In this document: positions 16,752 through 25,059 of the stretch, in pieces
Numbering within the stretch: position 1 is the stretch's first letter
Layout: every line of letters begins with the position of its first letter
NCBI GenBank assembly: GCA_003054695.1
Contig: QAZA01000039.1
Span: 124,001-188,000 of the forward strand
DNA: 64,000 nt
Source: Verrucomicrobia bacterium LW23
Lineage (GTDB): Bacteria; Verrucomicrobiota; Verrucomicrobiia; Methylacidiphilales; UBA1321
Direction of reading: 5' to 3'
The notes under the pieces: model-generated
Database searches by the model: none
What the model saw: only the letters and a program-made list of their open reading frames with translations
What the model was told of the DNA's origin: nothing
Position numbers and translations under genes: made by a program

Positions 16752-17132
16752 TCACTTTGCCATAATTTCAACAATATTATATTCGAGGATCGAAAAATCG
16801 AAAGGTTTCATCAGCAAGGCATCGAAGCCGACTTCCAGCACTGTTTCGGCAAGCTGGCGGTCGATATTGCCGCTGATGAGCATGAATTTGGCCTGCGGGT
16901 ACAGGGGGTGAAACTCGCGGAAGAGGTCGATGCCGTTCTGGCCGTCGTGCAGCAGGTAGTCGATAATAAACAAATCCACCTTGCCGAGACAGGAGGCAGC
17001 GGCCTGCAGATTGCTGGCGCTGGAAAAGGGCTGGACCTTGTTGCGGGGCGACAACTGGTCCACAAGGGCGGAGAGGGTCAGCTCCTCATCCTCAATGATG
17101 ACAATGCTGAGGCCTTGGACGGTTGATGGCAT
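16752..17132 (-). CDS. Single-domain response regulator
   Basis: 126 residues, receiver domain only. E14-D15 (IIEDE), phosphoacceptor D58 in LFIIDYLLHDGQNG, S87 (LISGN) and K109 (MKPFD) are all present. It resembles its downstream neighbour in layout (…LISG…FDALxxKPF) but is clearly diverged, as expected of an old tandem duplication. It diverges from the flippase-like gene, with about 110 bases between their starts. Confidence 0.92.
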   Translation of the reverse strand: MPSTVQGLSIVIIEDEELTLSALVDQLSPRNKVQPFSSASNLQAAASCLGKVDLFIIDYLLHDGQNGIDLFREFHPLYPQAKFMLISGNIDRQLAETVLEVGFDALLMKPFDFSILEYNIVEIMAK

Positions 17133-17244
17133 TCTGACTGTTATAGGGCCAGGGGCAGCGTGAATCAAGCACGGACGCAATTTTCCGCTGGTAAGGCGCA
17201 TCGCGGTCGACTAAATGGTATCGGCGCCTCCTGCCATCCCGTTC

Positions 17245-18594
17245 ATGAGTGACTTTATCGATACCGATGTTGTTGAGGCCGAGCTGGCCGAGTCGCGGGA
17301 TCGAAAGCAAAAGCTGATCGCCGCCGTCCAGGCCGGCATCCTCCTTACCATCGCCAACTTTGCGGCGGCGCTGGGCCACTTTGTCTTTCAGATTTACTGC
17401 AAGCCCCGCCTGCACACGGGCGAGTTTGCCCTGTTTAACACCACCCTGGTACTGGTGCAGCTGCTCACCGTACCCCTGGCCGCCGGCAGCCAGGCCTTTA
17501 CCCACTTTATCTCCCGCCACCACGGCAACGATAACCACGAGGAGCTGGCCAACCTAAAGGAGTGGTGCCACAGGATGTTGCGGCGCTGGACCTTCTGGCT
17601 GTGCGTGGCCGCGATCTTTCTCACCCACCCGCTCACCGTCTACTTCCAGTTCTCCCGCGAATCCATGACGGCTATTGCCATGGGCTGCGTGCCACTGACG
17701 CTGTGGAGCGTGCTGGGCACCGTGCTGCTGGCCGGGCAAAGCCGCTTTGGCCTGCTGGCGGGGCTGACGTTTGGCACCATGGTGGTGCGGTTTATCGCCG
17801 GCGCGGTGCTCATCTACCTGTTCCCCTACGCGGAGGCGGCCGCAAGCGCCTCGCTGGTGGCGGGCGTGGTGCTGGCGCTGCCGGTGCTGCTCTCCCCTAA
17901 ACCGCGGCCGCACAACATGCTGCAAAACCCGTGGACGCCAGAGTTCTCCCGCTACCTGGCGGCCGCGCTGTGCGTGGGCATCGCCACGTTTATCTTCACG
18001 CAGGCCGACCTACTGGTGGCCCAGCGCGCCTCGGTGGGCATCCGCATGCTGCCGGGTTACGAGCCCACGCCGGAAATCATCGCCATTATCGCCAAACGCC
18101 GGGCGGAGGAGCTGGACTCCTACACCGCGGCGGGGTTGCTGGGCCGCGCCATCCTGATGGCCGCCACGCCCATCCTTGTCGTCTACTTTACCAAACGGGC
18201 GCAAACCGGCGCCGGCGCCCTCAACGCACGCGCGCTGCTGCTGATTTACTTTGCGATGATCATCGTCGGCGCCGTCGCCCTGATGATTCTCAAGCAGCCG
18301 CTGGCCCACTTCTTCGGCCGTACCGATCCGATTATGCTGCACCGCGTGCAGGTGTTTGCCGTCGCCATGATCCCCATCGGCATCCTGCAGGGCATCGGCT
18401 ACTACCTGCTGGCGACCGGCCGCCTCACAATGTGCTACATCTTTGGCGGCCTCGGCGTCGCCTACCTGCTCATCCTCAGCACCTGGGGCACCGACCTCGT
18501 CATCCTGCAATCCCTGATGTACGGGGCCGCACTCGGCGCCATCCTCGTCCTCTGCATGGTCTCGCTCATCCGCTTCTCCTGGGCCACGAAGTAG
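17245..18594 (+). CDS. Polysaccharide flippase-like membrane protein (MATE/MurJ-Wzx superfamily)
   Basis: A 449-residue protein with about 12 predicted membrane helices, evenly spaced, beginning with QAGILLTIANFAAALGHFVFQIY. The pattern and the charged loop RHHGNDNHEELANLKEWCHR fit the oligosaccharidyl-lipid flippase superfamily. I saw no residue that decides between Wzx, MurJ or MATE. ATG 17245 is chosen; a codon at 17215 is also open. Its position next to receivers and near a processive GT2 supports a role in surface polysaccharide export. Confidence 0.75.
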   Translation: MSDFIDTDVVEAELAESRDRKQKLIAAVQAGILLTIANFAAALGHFVFQIYCKPRLHTGEFALFNTTLVLVQLLTVPLAAGSQAFTHFISRHHGNDNHEELANLKEWCHRMLRRWTFWLCVAAIFLTHPLTVYFQFSRESMTAIAMGCVPLTLWSVLGTVLLAGQSRFGLLAGLTFGTMVVRFIAGAVLIYLFPYAEAAASASLVAGVVLALPVLLSPKPRPHNMLQNPWTPEFSRYLAAALCVGIATFIFTQADLLVAQRASVGIRMLPGYEPTPEIIAIIAKRRAEELDSYTAAGLLGRAILMAATPILVVYFTKRAQTGAGALNARALLLIYFAMIIVGAVALMILKQPLAHFFGRTDPIMLHRVQVFAVAMIPIGILQGIGYYLLATGRLTMCYIFGGLGVAYLLILSTWGTDLVILQSLMYGAALGAILVLCMVSLIRFSWATK

Positions 18595-18745
18595 ATTGGA
18601 GTGGGATGAAACCAGTTCCGGACGTGGGCCACCGTAGTTAAACCACGCAATGGGTGAGGGGAACCTGCTGTGGGAAGGCTTGTTGTCCCATCGCCATCAT
18701 CATCCATCCTGTGCCCAGTGCCACCTCCCACTGAGCCCGTAAGCG

Positions 18746-19843
18746 TTATTGCAGGTAGGTGGAGAACAGATCGGTATCCGGCGTTGTCGGCAGCGTCAGC
18801 TCCTTGGCGCGCTCGATGCCGCTGAGGACGAGGCGCACGACGCCGTCCTGGTGCTCCAGCTTGCCGGTAAAGGTTACGCGCTTGTCGATAAAGGGGAGCA
18901 GATCGCTCGGCACCAGGTTCCAGTCCTTGCTCACCACAATACACAGGGGCGAGGAAAAATTGCTGGCCTCCGGCCGGAACAAGTGGCTGCGGATGAGCAT
19001 CAGATCGCGCAGCGCCGCCTCGGCGGATTCCGGCCGTAGCGCGGGGTCCTTGTGCAAAAAGCGGTGCACCCAGTGGCAGATGGCCGGGTCCAGGTCCGGC
19101 CGCAGGGTGCGCAGTTGCGGGGGGTCCTGGTACAGGTGCGCGACGAGCACCTCCTCCATGGGCAGGGAGGCGAACGCGGGGGCGGCGGTGAGCGCGTGGT
19201 AAAAGACGTGGCCGAGCGAGTAGAGGTCGGCGCGGTGGTCGATGCGCTGCATCTGGATGAGCTCCGGCGCACTATAATAGATGGAGCCCATGTTGGCGCT
19301 CTCCTGGATCACCTCGCTGACGTCCGTATTGGGCTGGAACTTGCTGAGGCCAAAGTCCAGGATCTTGAGCTGCAGCATGTTAGCAACGCTCCGCGAGACC
19401 ATGAGGTTGCTTGACTTCAGATCCAGGTGCAGGATGCCGTGGATGTGTGCCGTGGCCATGCCCGCCAGCGCCTGCTGGGCCAGCTGATAAAAGTCCTCCA
19501 CCGGCAGCGGGCCGCCCACAAGCCACTCCTCCAGCTCCTGGCCCTGCACCAGCTCCATAATAAAGAACACGCCCTCTTCGTCGCGCCCGAAGTCGTACAG
19601 CGTGACGATGTTAGGGTGGGTGACCTTGGCCAGGGACTGCGCCTCGTTCCACGCGGCCTCGCCGTGCTTTTTATTGTAGCTTACCTCCGGCAACAGGCGC
19701 TTGACGGCGACGGGGCGCTGCAGCTCTTCGTCCCACCCGCTGTAGACGATACCGAGGCCGCCATGGCCGAGCGGCTCGCGGGCCCAGTAACGGCCGCGAA
19801 TCAACTGGCTGGTATGGCGACGAATTAACTCGGAGTCGAGCAT
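18746..19843 (-). CDS. Serine/threonine protein kinase (non-RD type)
   Basis: A 365-residue soluble kinase. Gly-rich loop GHGGLGIVYSG (26-36), lysine K48 (VAVKRLL), catalytic loop HLDLKSSN with Asp141, DFG at 163-165 and SAPEL in the activation segment are present. The usual HRD arginine is Leu (HLD), a non-RD kinase. Such kinases usually do not rely on activation-loop phosphorylation. The last ~100 residues (from about 265) are a separate domain of unknown type with the segment FIDKRVTFTGKLEHQDGVVR. No transmembrane helix. Convergent with the flippase gene. Confidence 0.9.
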   Translation of the reverse strand: MLDSELIRRHTSQLIRGRYWAREPLGHGGLGIVYSGWDEELQRPVAVKRLLPEVSYNKKHGEAAWNEAQSLAKVTHPNIVTLYDFGRDEEGVFFIMELVQGQELEEWLVGGPLPVEDFYQLAQQALAGMATAHIHGILHLDLKSSNLMVSRSVANMLQLKILDFGLSKFQPNTDVSEVIQESANMGSIYYSAPELIQMQRIDHRADLYSLGHVFYHALTAAPAFASLPMEEVLVAHLYQDPPQLRTLRPDLDPAICHWVHRFLHKDPALRPESAEAALRDLMLIRSHLFRPEASNFSSPLCIVVSKDWNLVPSDLLPFIDKRVTFTGKLEHQDGVVRLVLSGIERAKELTLPTTPDTDLFSTYLQ

Positions 19844-19909
19844 ACGAAAACGCCAGCGTAAGCTGGACCCTGGGGGAAAAAGCGATCGCGCGGGAGCGGA
19901 CCGGGCGGG

Positions 19910-20047
19910 TTAGGGGAGGAAGGGGGTGGTGGTGAGTGCGAGGGTATTTTGCGATTGCCGGGCCATGTTCTCAAGCCAAAAGGGCGATAAAAATGGGGCT
20001 CGAAACCAGGCCCGGGCGAACGGTTTTGCTTGTGCTTTCTTACTCAT
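19910..20047 (-). CDS. Small basic protein (45 aa), hypothetical
   Basis: A 45-codon frame, MSKKAQAKPFARAWFRAPFL… ending TTTPFLP, preceded by a perfect GGAGG six bases before ATG. That is stronger initiation signal than most genes here have. It lies 66 bases upstream of the kinase on the same strand and could share its transcript. No known family recognised. Short length keeps confidence low. Confidence 0.38.
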   Translation of the reverse strand: MSKKAQAKPFARAWFRAPFLSPFWLENMARQSQNTLALTTTPFLP

Positions 20048-20420
20048 GGACGCCTCCAAAAGGCCGCCCGTCCTTCGGCTAATATTTGTACTTTGTACCG
20101 TCCGGTTGGAACGAAGCCTGCCTTGGGAAGGGTTTGCAGGACAGGCGTTCATTCCCCGTGAATCTGGAACAAATATTCGCGCAAAATGAGCAAAAAGATA
20201 CAGACGATTATCGCAATCGCTCTCGGAAATCGGGGTTTGTCGTGGTTGAAAGTGTTGGCCGGGAAGCGACGCGCCTCTTTTTTTGCGAATCTGGCACGCG
20301 AATTCATATTTCGCAAATGGACATTTATGATGCCGTCTTCGAGCCAAACCGAATCAACATGAACTTTGCTCATAAACCACATGAGAAGAATGCAGCCCCT
20401 TAATCGCCGGATCGCCACTT
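20048..20420. other. AT-richer gap without a supported gene
   Basis: This stretch is visibly more AT-rich than its surroundings. A 57-codon plus-strand frame begins at 20186 (MSKKIQTIIAIALG…) but lacks a ribosome binding site. No repeat or RNA gene was recognised. Confidence 0.45.
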
Positions 20421-20422
20421 AG

Positions 20423-20438
20423 TGGCACAGCCTCTGCC
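20423..20438 (+). promoter_or_regulatory. Putative sigma-54 (RpoN) promoter
   Basis: TGGCACAGCCTCTGCC matches the -24/-12 consensus TGGCAC-N5-TTGCA with exact GG-to-GC spacing and one mismatch in each conserved T/A position. It lies about 160 bases upstream of the nitrate-binding protein start. Sigma-54 control of nitrogen uptake is common. No activator site was identified. Confidence 0.5.
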
Positions 20439-20596
20439 TATTTAATGGCACTGGATAAAACGCAACATATTCGCAACCGAACCTTCATCGCGCCGCCTTT
20501 TTCCTCTGATTTTCCCACCCCATCATCTCTCCGCCCGTTGCTCCACGTCTCTATCCGCCCCGCAAGCTCACCTTTCCCCCACACATTCCGCTTCCC

Positions 20597-21946
20597 ATGA
20601 ATAGCACTCATCCCACCCGCACCTCCGCTTCCGCCGCCGCACCCGCCCCTGTCACCCCACCCAGCGCCGCAGTTGCGGCTGCTTCCGCCGGCCCTGGCCT
20701 CAGCCGCCGCGGCTTTATGCAGCGCGCCGGCCTCCTTACCGCGGGTGTGCTGCTGGGCGGCCTGCCCAAAGGCTGGGTGGGCGCCGCCTACGCCAGCGAC
20801 GCGCCCGAGACGGCGGACATGAAGATTGGCATGATCGCGCTGACCGACTGTTCGCCCATCATTATTGCGCACGAGAAGGGCCTGTTCAAAAAGTACGGCA
20901 TCAACTCCACAGTGGCCAAAGGCGCCAGCTGGGCGGCTATCCGCGACTCTCTGCAAACGGGCGACCTGCAGGCCACGCACATGCTCATTGGCATGCCCAT
21001 CGCCAGCACCATGGGCCTGCTCGGCTCCCCCAAGCGCCCGATGATTATCCCGTGGCTGCTCAACCGCAACGGCCAGGCCATCTCCCTCAAAGCCGAGCTT
21101 ATTGGCAAGGTGGACGGCAAGAAGCCTCAGGGCCTGAAGGACATCGCATTGGCCGCCAAGGCCGCCGGCAACCCCATGACCTTCGCCATGACCTTCCCCC
21201 CCGGCACGCACGCCATGTGGATGCGTTACTGGCTGGCCACCGCCGGGCTCAATCCCGACGCGGACGTGAATCTCATCACCATCCCGCCCGCGCAGATGGC
21301 GGCCAACATGAAGGTGGGCAAGATGGACGGCTTCTGCGTCGGCGAGCCCTGGAACGCCCGCGTCGTCGCCGAAAAGTACGGCTTTACCGCGCTGACCACC
21401 CAGGACCTGTGGAAGGATCACCCCGAGAAGGTGCTGGCCTTCAGCGCCGACTTTGCCGAAAAGAACCCGAAGACGGTGAAAGCCGCCCTCAAGGCCATCC
21501 ACGAAGCCAGCGTGTGGCTTGACGACCTCAAAAACCGCCCCGAACAGGCCGCCATTGTCTCCGCGACGACCTACATCAGCTGTCCCAAGGAGCTGATCGA
21601 AGGCCGCCTGCTGGGCAACTACGACTACGGCGACGGACGCACCGGCTTCGACCCGAACTACATGATCTTCCACGACCGCAACTGCAACTACCCGCAGAAG
21701 AAGTACTGCACCTGGTGGCTCTCGCAGTTCCGCCGCTGGGGCATGGTAACCGGCGCGCCCGACTACGAAGGCGTGGCCAAACAGGTGATGCGCCCCGACA
21801 TTTATGAGGAAGCGATGAAGGAAATCGGCTACGCCCACGGCGGCGCCGACGACAAGCCCGAGACGCTCTTTGACGGCAAAACCTTCGACCCCGCCAAGCC
21901 CGAGGAGTACGCCGCCAGCTTCGAGATCAAGAACATCAAGGGCTGA
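20597..21946 (+). CDS. nrtA: Nitrate/nitrite ABC transporter substrate-binding protein
   Basis: A 449-residue NrtA/NasF-family protein that captures nitrate outside the inner membrane. The N terminus carries a Tat signal, SRRGFMQRAGLLTAG (twin Arg at 37-38), after a 35-residue Ala/Pro extension. The mature part has the family segments IGMIALTDCSPIIIAHEKG, FPPGTHAMWMRYWLATAG, KMDGFCVGEPWNARVV and FHDRNCNYPQKKYCTWWL. Length matches the cyanobacterial NrtA family. It is the first gene of a six-gene operon that ends with nitrite reductase, and a possible sigma-54 promoter precedes it. Confidence 0.95.
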   Translation: MNSTHPTRTSASAAAPAPVTPPSAAVAAASAGPGLSRRGFMQRAGLLTAGVLLGGLPKGWVGAAYASDAPETADMKIGMIALTDCSPIIIAHEKGLFKKYGINSTVAKGASWAAIRDSLQTGDLQATHMLIGMPIASTMGLLGSPKRPMIIPWLLNRNGQAISLKAELIGKVDGKKPQGLKDIALAAKAAGNPMTFAMTFPPGTHAMWMRYWLATAGLNPDADVNLITIPPAQMAANMKVGKMDGFCVGEPWNARVVAEKYGFTALTTQDLWKDHPEKVLAFSADFAEKNPKTVKAALKAIHEASVWLDDLKNRPEQAAIVSATTYISCPKELIEGRLLGNYDYGDGRTGFDPNYMIFHDRNCNYPQKKYCTWWLSQFRRWGMVTGAPDYEGVAKQVMRPDIYEEAMKEIGYAHGGADDKPETLFDGKTFDPAKPEEYAASFEIKNIKG

Positions 21947-22212
21947 TCGCGCCAGGCACGCACGCACCCACGCAAGCAACGCGCGTTCCTTCCGTCGCCT
22001 GCTTCCTATCGCAACCCAATTCAACCAAACCTCGACACACAACCGTCCAAACACAGGACACAGGCAGACATACCAAACCGCAGCCCAGGGGCGGGTGCCG
22101 ACCAACGCCCGCCCCTCAATGCGGACACTTTCCGCAGTACGCAATACCCCGTCGTTCCACCCCGCCCCGACCGCCTCCGCCCACTCCCCGCCTCCAACAC
22201 CTTCGTCCCGCC

Positions 22213-23007
22213 ATGAAAAAACAACCGCTCTTTCCCTACGACTGGATCGTCCTGCCGATACTCGGCACCGCAGTCGTCATCCTCTTCTGGGTTATCCTCT
22301 CCTCTACCGTCTCCAAGGATCTGCCCGATCCCGCCAAAACGTGGGAGGAAAGCCGCCTCTACATTTTTGAGCCGTTTGCGGACCGCGGCATGCAGGACAA
22401 GGGCATCCTCAGCCTGCTGGGCCTCTCGCTCCTCACCGTTGCCAAGGGCTACTTCCTGGCCCTGCTCATCGGCGTGCCGCTTGGCTTCGCGCTCGGCCTC
22501 TCCGACGCCTTTGCCAAAATGTTTGACCCGATTATTCAGGTGCTGCGCCCCGTGTCCCCTCTGGCCTGGCTGCCGCTTGGCGTCATCCTATTCTTCGGCA
22601 CCGGCAAGGACGCCAACCCCTGGGGCGCCCTCTTTACCATCGCCCTGTGCTCCATGTGGCCCACCGTGCTCAACACCGCCGTGGGTGTGCGCGCCGTGCC
22701 GCAGGATTACCTGAACGTAGCCCGCGTGCTGAAGCTGAGCAAGTGGAAGACGCTCTGGAAGATCCTGGTGCCCGCCACCCTGCCCTACATGTTCACCGGC
22801 TTCCGCATCAGCCTCGGCATCGCCTGGCTGGCTATCGTGGCCGCGGAGATGCTCACCGGCACGGCCGGCGTCGGCGGCTTCCTGTGGAGCGAATACAACG
22901 CGGGCAACAACTCCCGCATCATCCTCTGCATCGCCGCGATCGGACTGGTAGGGTTTGTGCTGGATAAACTCATGGGCCTGGCCGAGGCGCAGTTCAAGAC
23001 CGCCTGA
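22213..23007 (+). CDS. nrtB: Nitrate ABC transporter permease
   Basis: 264 residues with six or so membrane helices and the BPD_transp_1 signature. Examples are LLTVAKGYFLALLIGVPLGF, the SPLAWLPLGVILFFGTG loop, and the EAA-type cytosolic loop (RVLKLSKWKTLWKILVPATLPYMF) that contacts the ATPase. Forms the membrane channel for nitrate with the two downstream ATPases. It follows nrtA after a 266-base gap that holds no gene, only simple C-rich sequence. Confidence 0.94.
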   Translation: MKKQPLFPYDWIVLPILGTAVVILFWVILSSTVSKDLPDPAKTWEESRLYIFEPFADRGMQDKGILSLLGLSLLTVAKGYFLALLIGVPLGFALGLSDAFAKMFDPIIQVLRPVSPLAWLPLGVILFFGTGKDANPWGALFTIALCSMWPTVLNTAVGVRAVPQDYLNVARVLKLSKWKTLWKILVPATLPYMFTGFRISLGIAWLAIVAAEMLTGTAGVGGFLWSEYNAGNNSRIILCIAAIGLVGFVLDKLMGLAEAQFKTA

Positions 23008-23069
23008 CGCACCAAGCCCGCCCCTCCGCTCGCTTACCCCCGACGCAACCCACAAACCCGCCCCCCTCC

Positions 23070-23981
23070 ATGTCCTTCCTGCAAATTCAGAACGCCACCA
23101 AAAGCTTCGGTTCCGGCACCTCCCGGCACACGGTGCTTCGGGATATCAACCTCACCGTGGAAAAAGGCGAGTTTGTGGCCATCGTCGGATACTCCGGCTC
23201 CGGCAAAACCACCCTCATCAACATGCTGGCCGGCCTCGGCCGGCCAGACTGCGGCAGCGTCACCATCAACGGCACGGAAATAACCGAGCCCGGCCCGGAC
23301 CGCGGCATTGTCTTCCAGAACTACTCGCTGCTGCCCTGGATGACCGTGTTTGAGAACATCTATCTCGCTGTCGATCAAATATTTCCCAACTGGACCGCCC
23401 AGCGCAAAAAGGAGGAAACCGAGCGCAATATCGCCCTGGTTAACCTCACCCGCGCCCGCGACAAAAAGCCTGGCGAACTCTCCGGCGGCATGCGCCAGCG
23501 CGTCTCCGTGGCCCGAGCCCTGGCGATGGACCCGCAGGTGCTGCTCCTCGACGAGCCGCTGGGCGCCCTGGACGCGCTGACCCGCGGCACCCTGCAAACC
23601 GAAATCGAAGACATCTGGCGCCGCAGCAAAAAGACAGTCGTGCTTATTACCAACGACGTCGAAGAAGGCATCGTGCTGGCGGACCGCATCATTCCCCTGA
23701 GCAAAGGCCCGGACGCCACGCTCGGGCCCGCCGTCAAAGTCGAACTGCCCCGCCCTCGCGACCGCAAGGCGCTGGCACACGACGAAACGTTCAAGTCCAT
23801 CAAGCTGAAGGTGTTGGACTACCTGCTGGGCGAAGGCGCGCGCACCAAAACCACCGTAACGCGCACTCTTATTCTGCCCGACATCGAGCCCGAAGACATC
23901 ACCCACCAGCCCATTTCATGGAGCCTCAGCAGCCGCCCCAAACGCAAAAAGGAAATGCACGAAACAAAGATCGAGATCTGA
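23070..23981 (+). CDS. Nitrate ABC transporter ATP-binding protein 1
   Basis: 303 residues, one ABC ATPase domain: Walker A GYSGSGKTT, Q-loop FQNYSLLPWM, signature ELSGGMRQR, Walker B VLLLDEPLGALD and the switch region (LITNDVEEG, where H is N). Cyanobacterial NrtC has a C-terminal binding-protein-like domain; here only a ~40-residue basic tail follows the ATPase core, so the symbol nrtC is not applied. The H-to-N change at the switch histidine is notable; the partner ATPase keeps the His. Located 62 bases after the permease. Confidence 0.92.
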   Translation: MSFLQIQNATKSFGSGTSRHTVLRDINLTVEKGEFVAIVGYSGSGKTTLINMLAGLGRPDCGSVTINGTEITEPGPDRGIVFQNYSLLPWMTVFENIYLAVDQIFPNWTAQRKKEETERNIALVNLTRARDKKPGELSGGMRQRVSVARALAMDPQVLLLDEPLGALDALTRGTLQTEIEDIWRRSKKTVVLITNDVEEGIVLADRIIPLSKGPDATLGPAVKVELPRPRDRKALAHDETFKSIKLKVLDYLLGEGARTKTTVTRTLILPDIEPEDITHQPISWSLSSRPKRKKEMHETKIEI

Positions 23982-23998
23982 TGCCAGCTACCTCTCAT

Positions 23999-24039
23999 CC
24001 CAGAGACATTGCATGTCTCTGGGACACGGAATGTCCCTG
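23999..24039. repeat. Two overlapping GGGACA/TGTCCC palindromes
   Basis: Arms 23999-24009 and 24013-24023 form a perfect 11-bp hairpin (cccagagacat / atgtctctggg). The last three bases begin a second palindrome, gggaca (24021-24026) and tgtccc (24032-24037). It lies between the two nrt ATPase genes. Related palindromes occur at 26877-26895, 27065-27087 and 40060-40073. Confidence 0.8.
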
Positions 24040-24105
24040 CCCTGCTCTGCCTCCCGCGTTGCCTTTTCCCTTTTCCCCCCAACACTTTAGCTACCCCCCG
24101 CCGCC

Positions 24106-24978
24106 ATGAGTGACTTCCTCATTATCACCGACCTCGCCAAACGCTTCCCCTCGCCCAAAGGGCCGGTTGCGGTGGTTAAGGACTTCAACCTCTCCATTAA
24201 AAAGGGCGAGTTTATCACCCTCATCGGCCACTCCGGCTGCGGCAAAAGCACCGTGCTGGCCATGGTGGCCGGCCTCAGCGATGCCTCCGAAGGCAATATC
24301 ATCATGGCCGGCAAGGAGCTCTCCGGCGCCGGCCCGGACCGCGGCGTCGTCTTCCAGTCGCCCTGCCTGCTGCCGTGGATGACCGCCAAACAAAACGTCA
24401 TGCTCGGCGTCGACCAGGTGTACTACACCGCCAGCTCCATCGAGCGCAACCAGATCGCCGAGTACTACCTCAGCAAAGTGGGCCTGGGCGACGCCATGCA
24501 CAAATATCCCGCCGAGCTCTCCCAGGGCATGCGCCAGCGCTGCGGTATCGCACGCGCCTTCGCGTTGAACCCGAAGATGTTACTGCTGGACGAACCCTTC
24601 GGCATGCTCGACTCGCTCACCAAATTCGAGCTGCAGGAAGTGCTGCTGGACCTGTGGCGCAAAGACCGCAAAACCGCCCTCATGGTCACCCACGACGTCG
24701 ACGAAGCCATCTTCCTCTCCGACCGCGTGGTGATGATGACCGACGGCCCCGAAGCAAACGTTGGCGAGATTGTCGAAGTCCACTTCCCCCGCCCCAGAAA
24801 CCGTAAGCAGATCATGGAAGATCCTGAGTACTATAGACTTAAGGACGAACTCATCGGCTTCCTGGAAGAACGCGCACACAAAAAGCACCACGACTCCATA
24901 GCGCCCACCACCCCTGCAGCGCCTGCCGCCGACACCGAAGGCCCGGCTGCCCCGCTGCAGACGACAGTAACCACATAA
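24106..24978 (+). CDS. nrtD: Nitrate ABC transporter ATP-binding protein 2
   Basis: 290 residues. Walker [11 protein letters not shown]-loop [10 protein letters not shown], signature [16 protein letters not shown], Walker [13 protein letters not shown] and switch VTHDVDEA with His intact. The family motif [11 protein letters not shown] matches NrtD. A Thr/Ala/Pro tail of about 35 residues follows. Two different ATPases likely form a heterodimer, as in NrtABCD. Confidence 0.93.
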   Translation: MSDFLIITDLAKRFPSPKGPVAVVKDFNLSIKKGEFITLIGHSGCGKSTVLAMVAGLSDASEGNIIMAGKELSGAGPDRGVVFQSPCLLPWMTAKQNVMLGVDQVYYTASSIERNQIAEYYLSKVGLGDAMHKYPAELSQGMRQRCGIARAFALNPKMLLLDEPFGMLDSLTKFELQEVLLDLWRKDRKTALMVTHDVDEAIFLSDRVVMMTDGPEANVGEIVEVHFPRPRNRKQIMEDPEYYRLKDELIGFLEERAHKKHHDSIAPTTPAAPAADTEGPAAPLQTTVTT

Positions 24979-25059
24979 CGGCGCCGCTCCCAAGCCCCGC
25001 ACGTCTCTTTCGATATCACAAAAACGCCCTGATTGCTCAACATTCCTGGTCACACATCC

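Noticed and set aside
20186-20360. A 57-codon plus-strand frame (MSKKIQTIIAIALG) before the nitrate operon
   Set aside because: No ribosome binding site, no family, and it lies on the opposite strand from the better-supported small frame. Not enough support.
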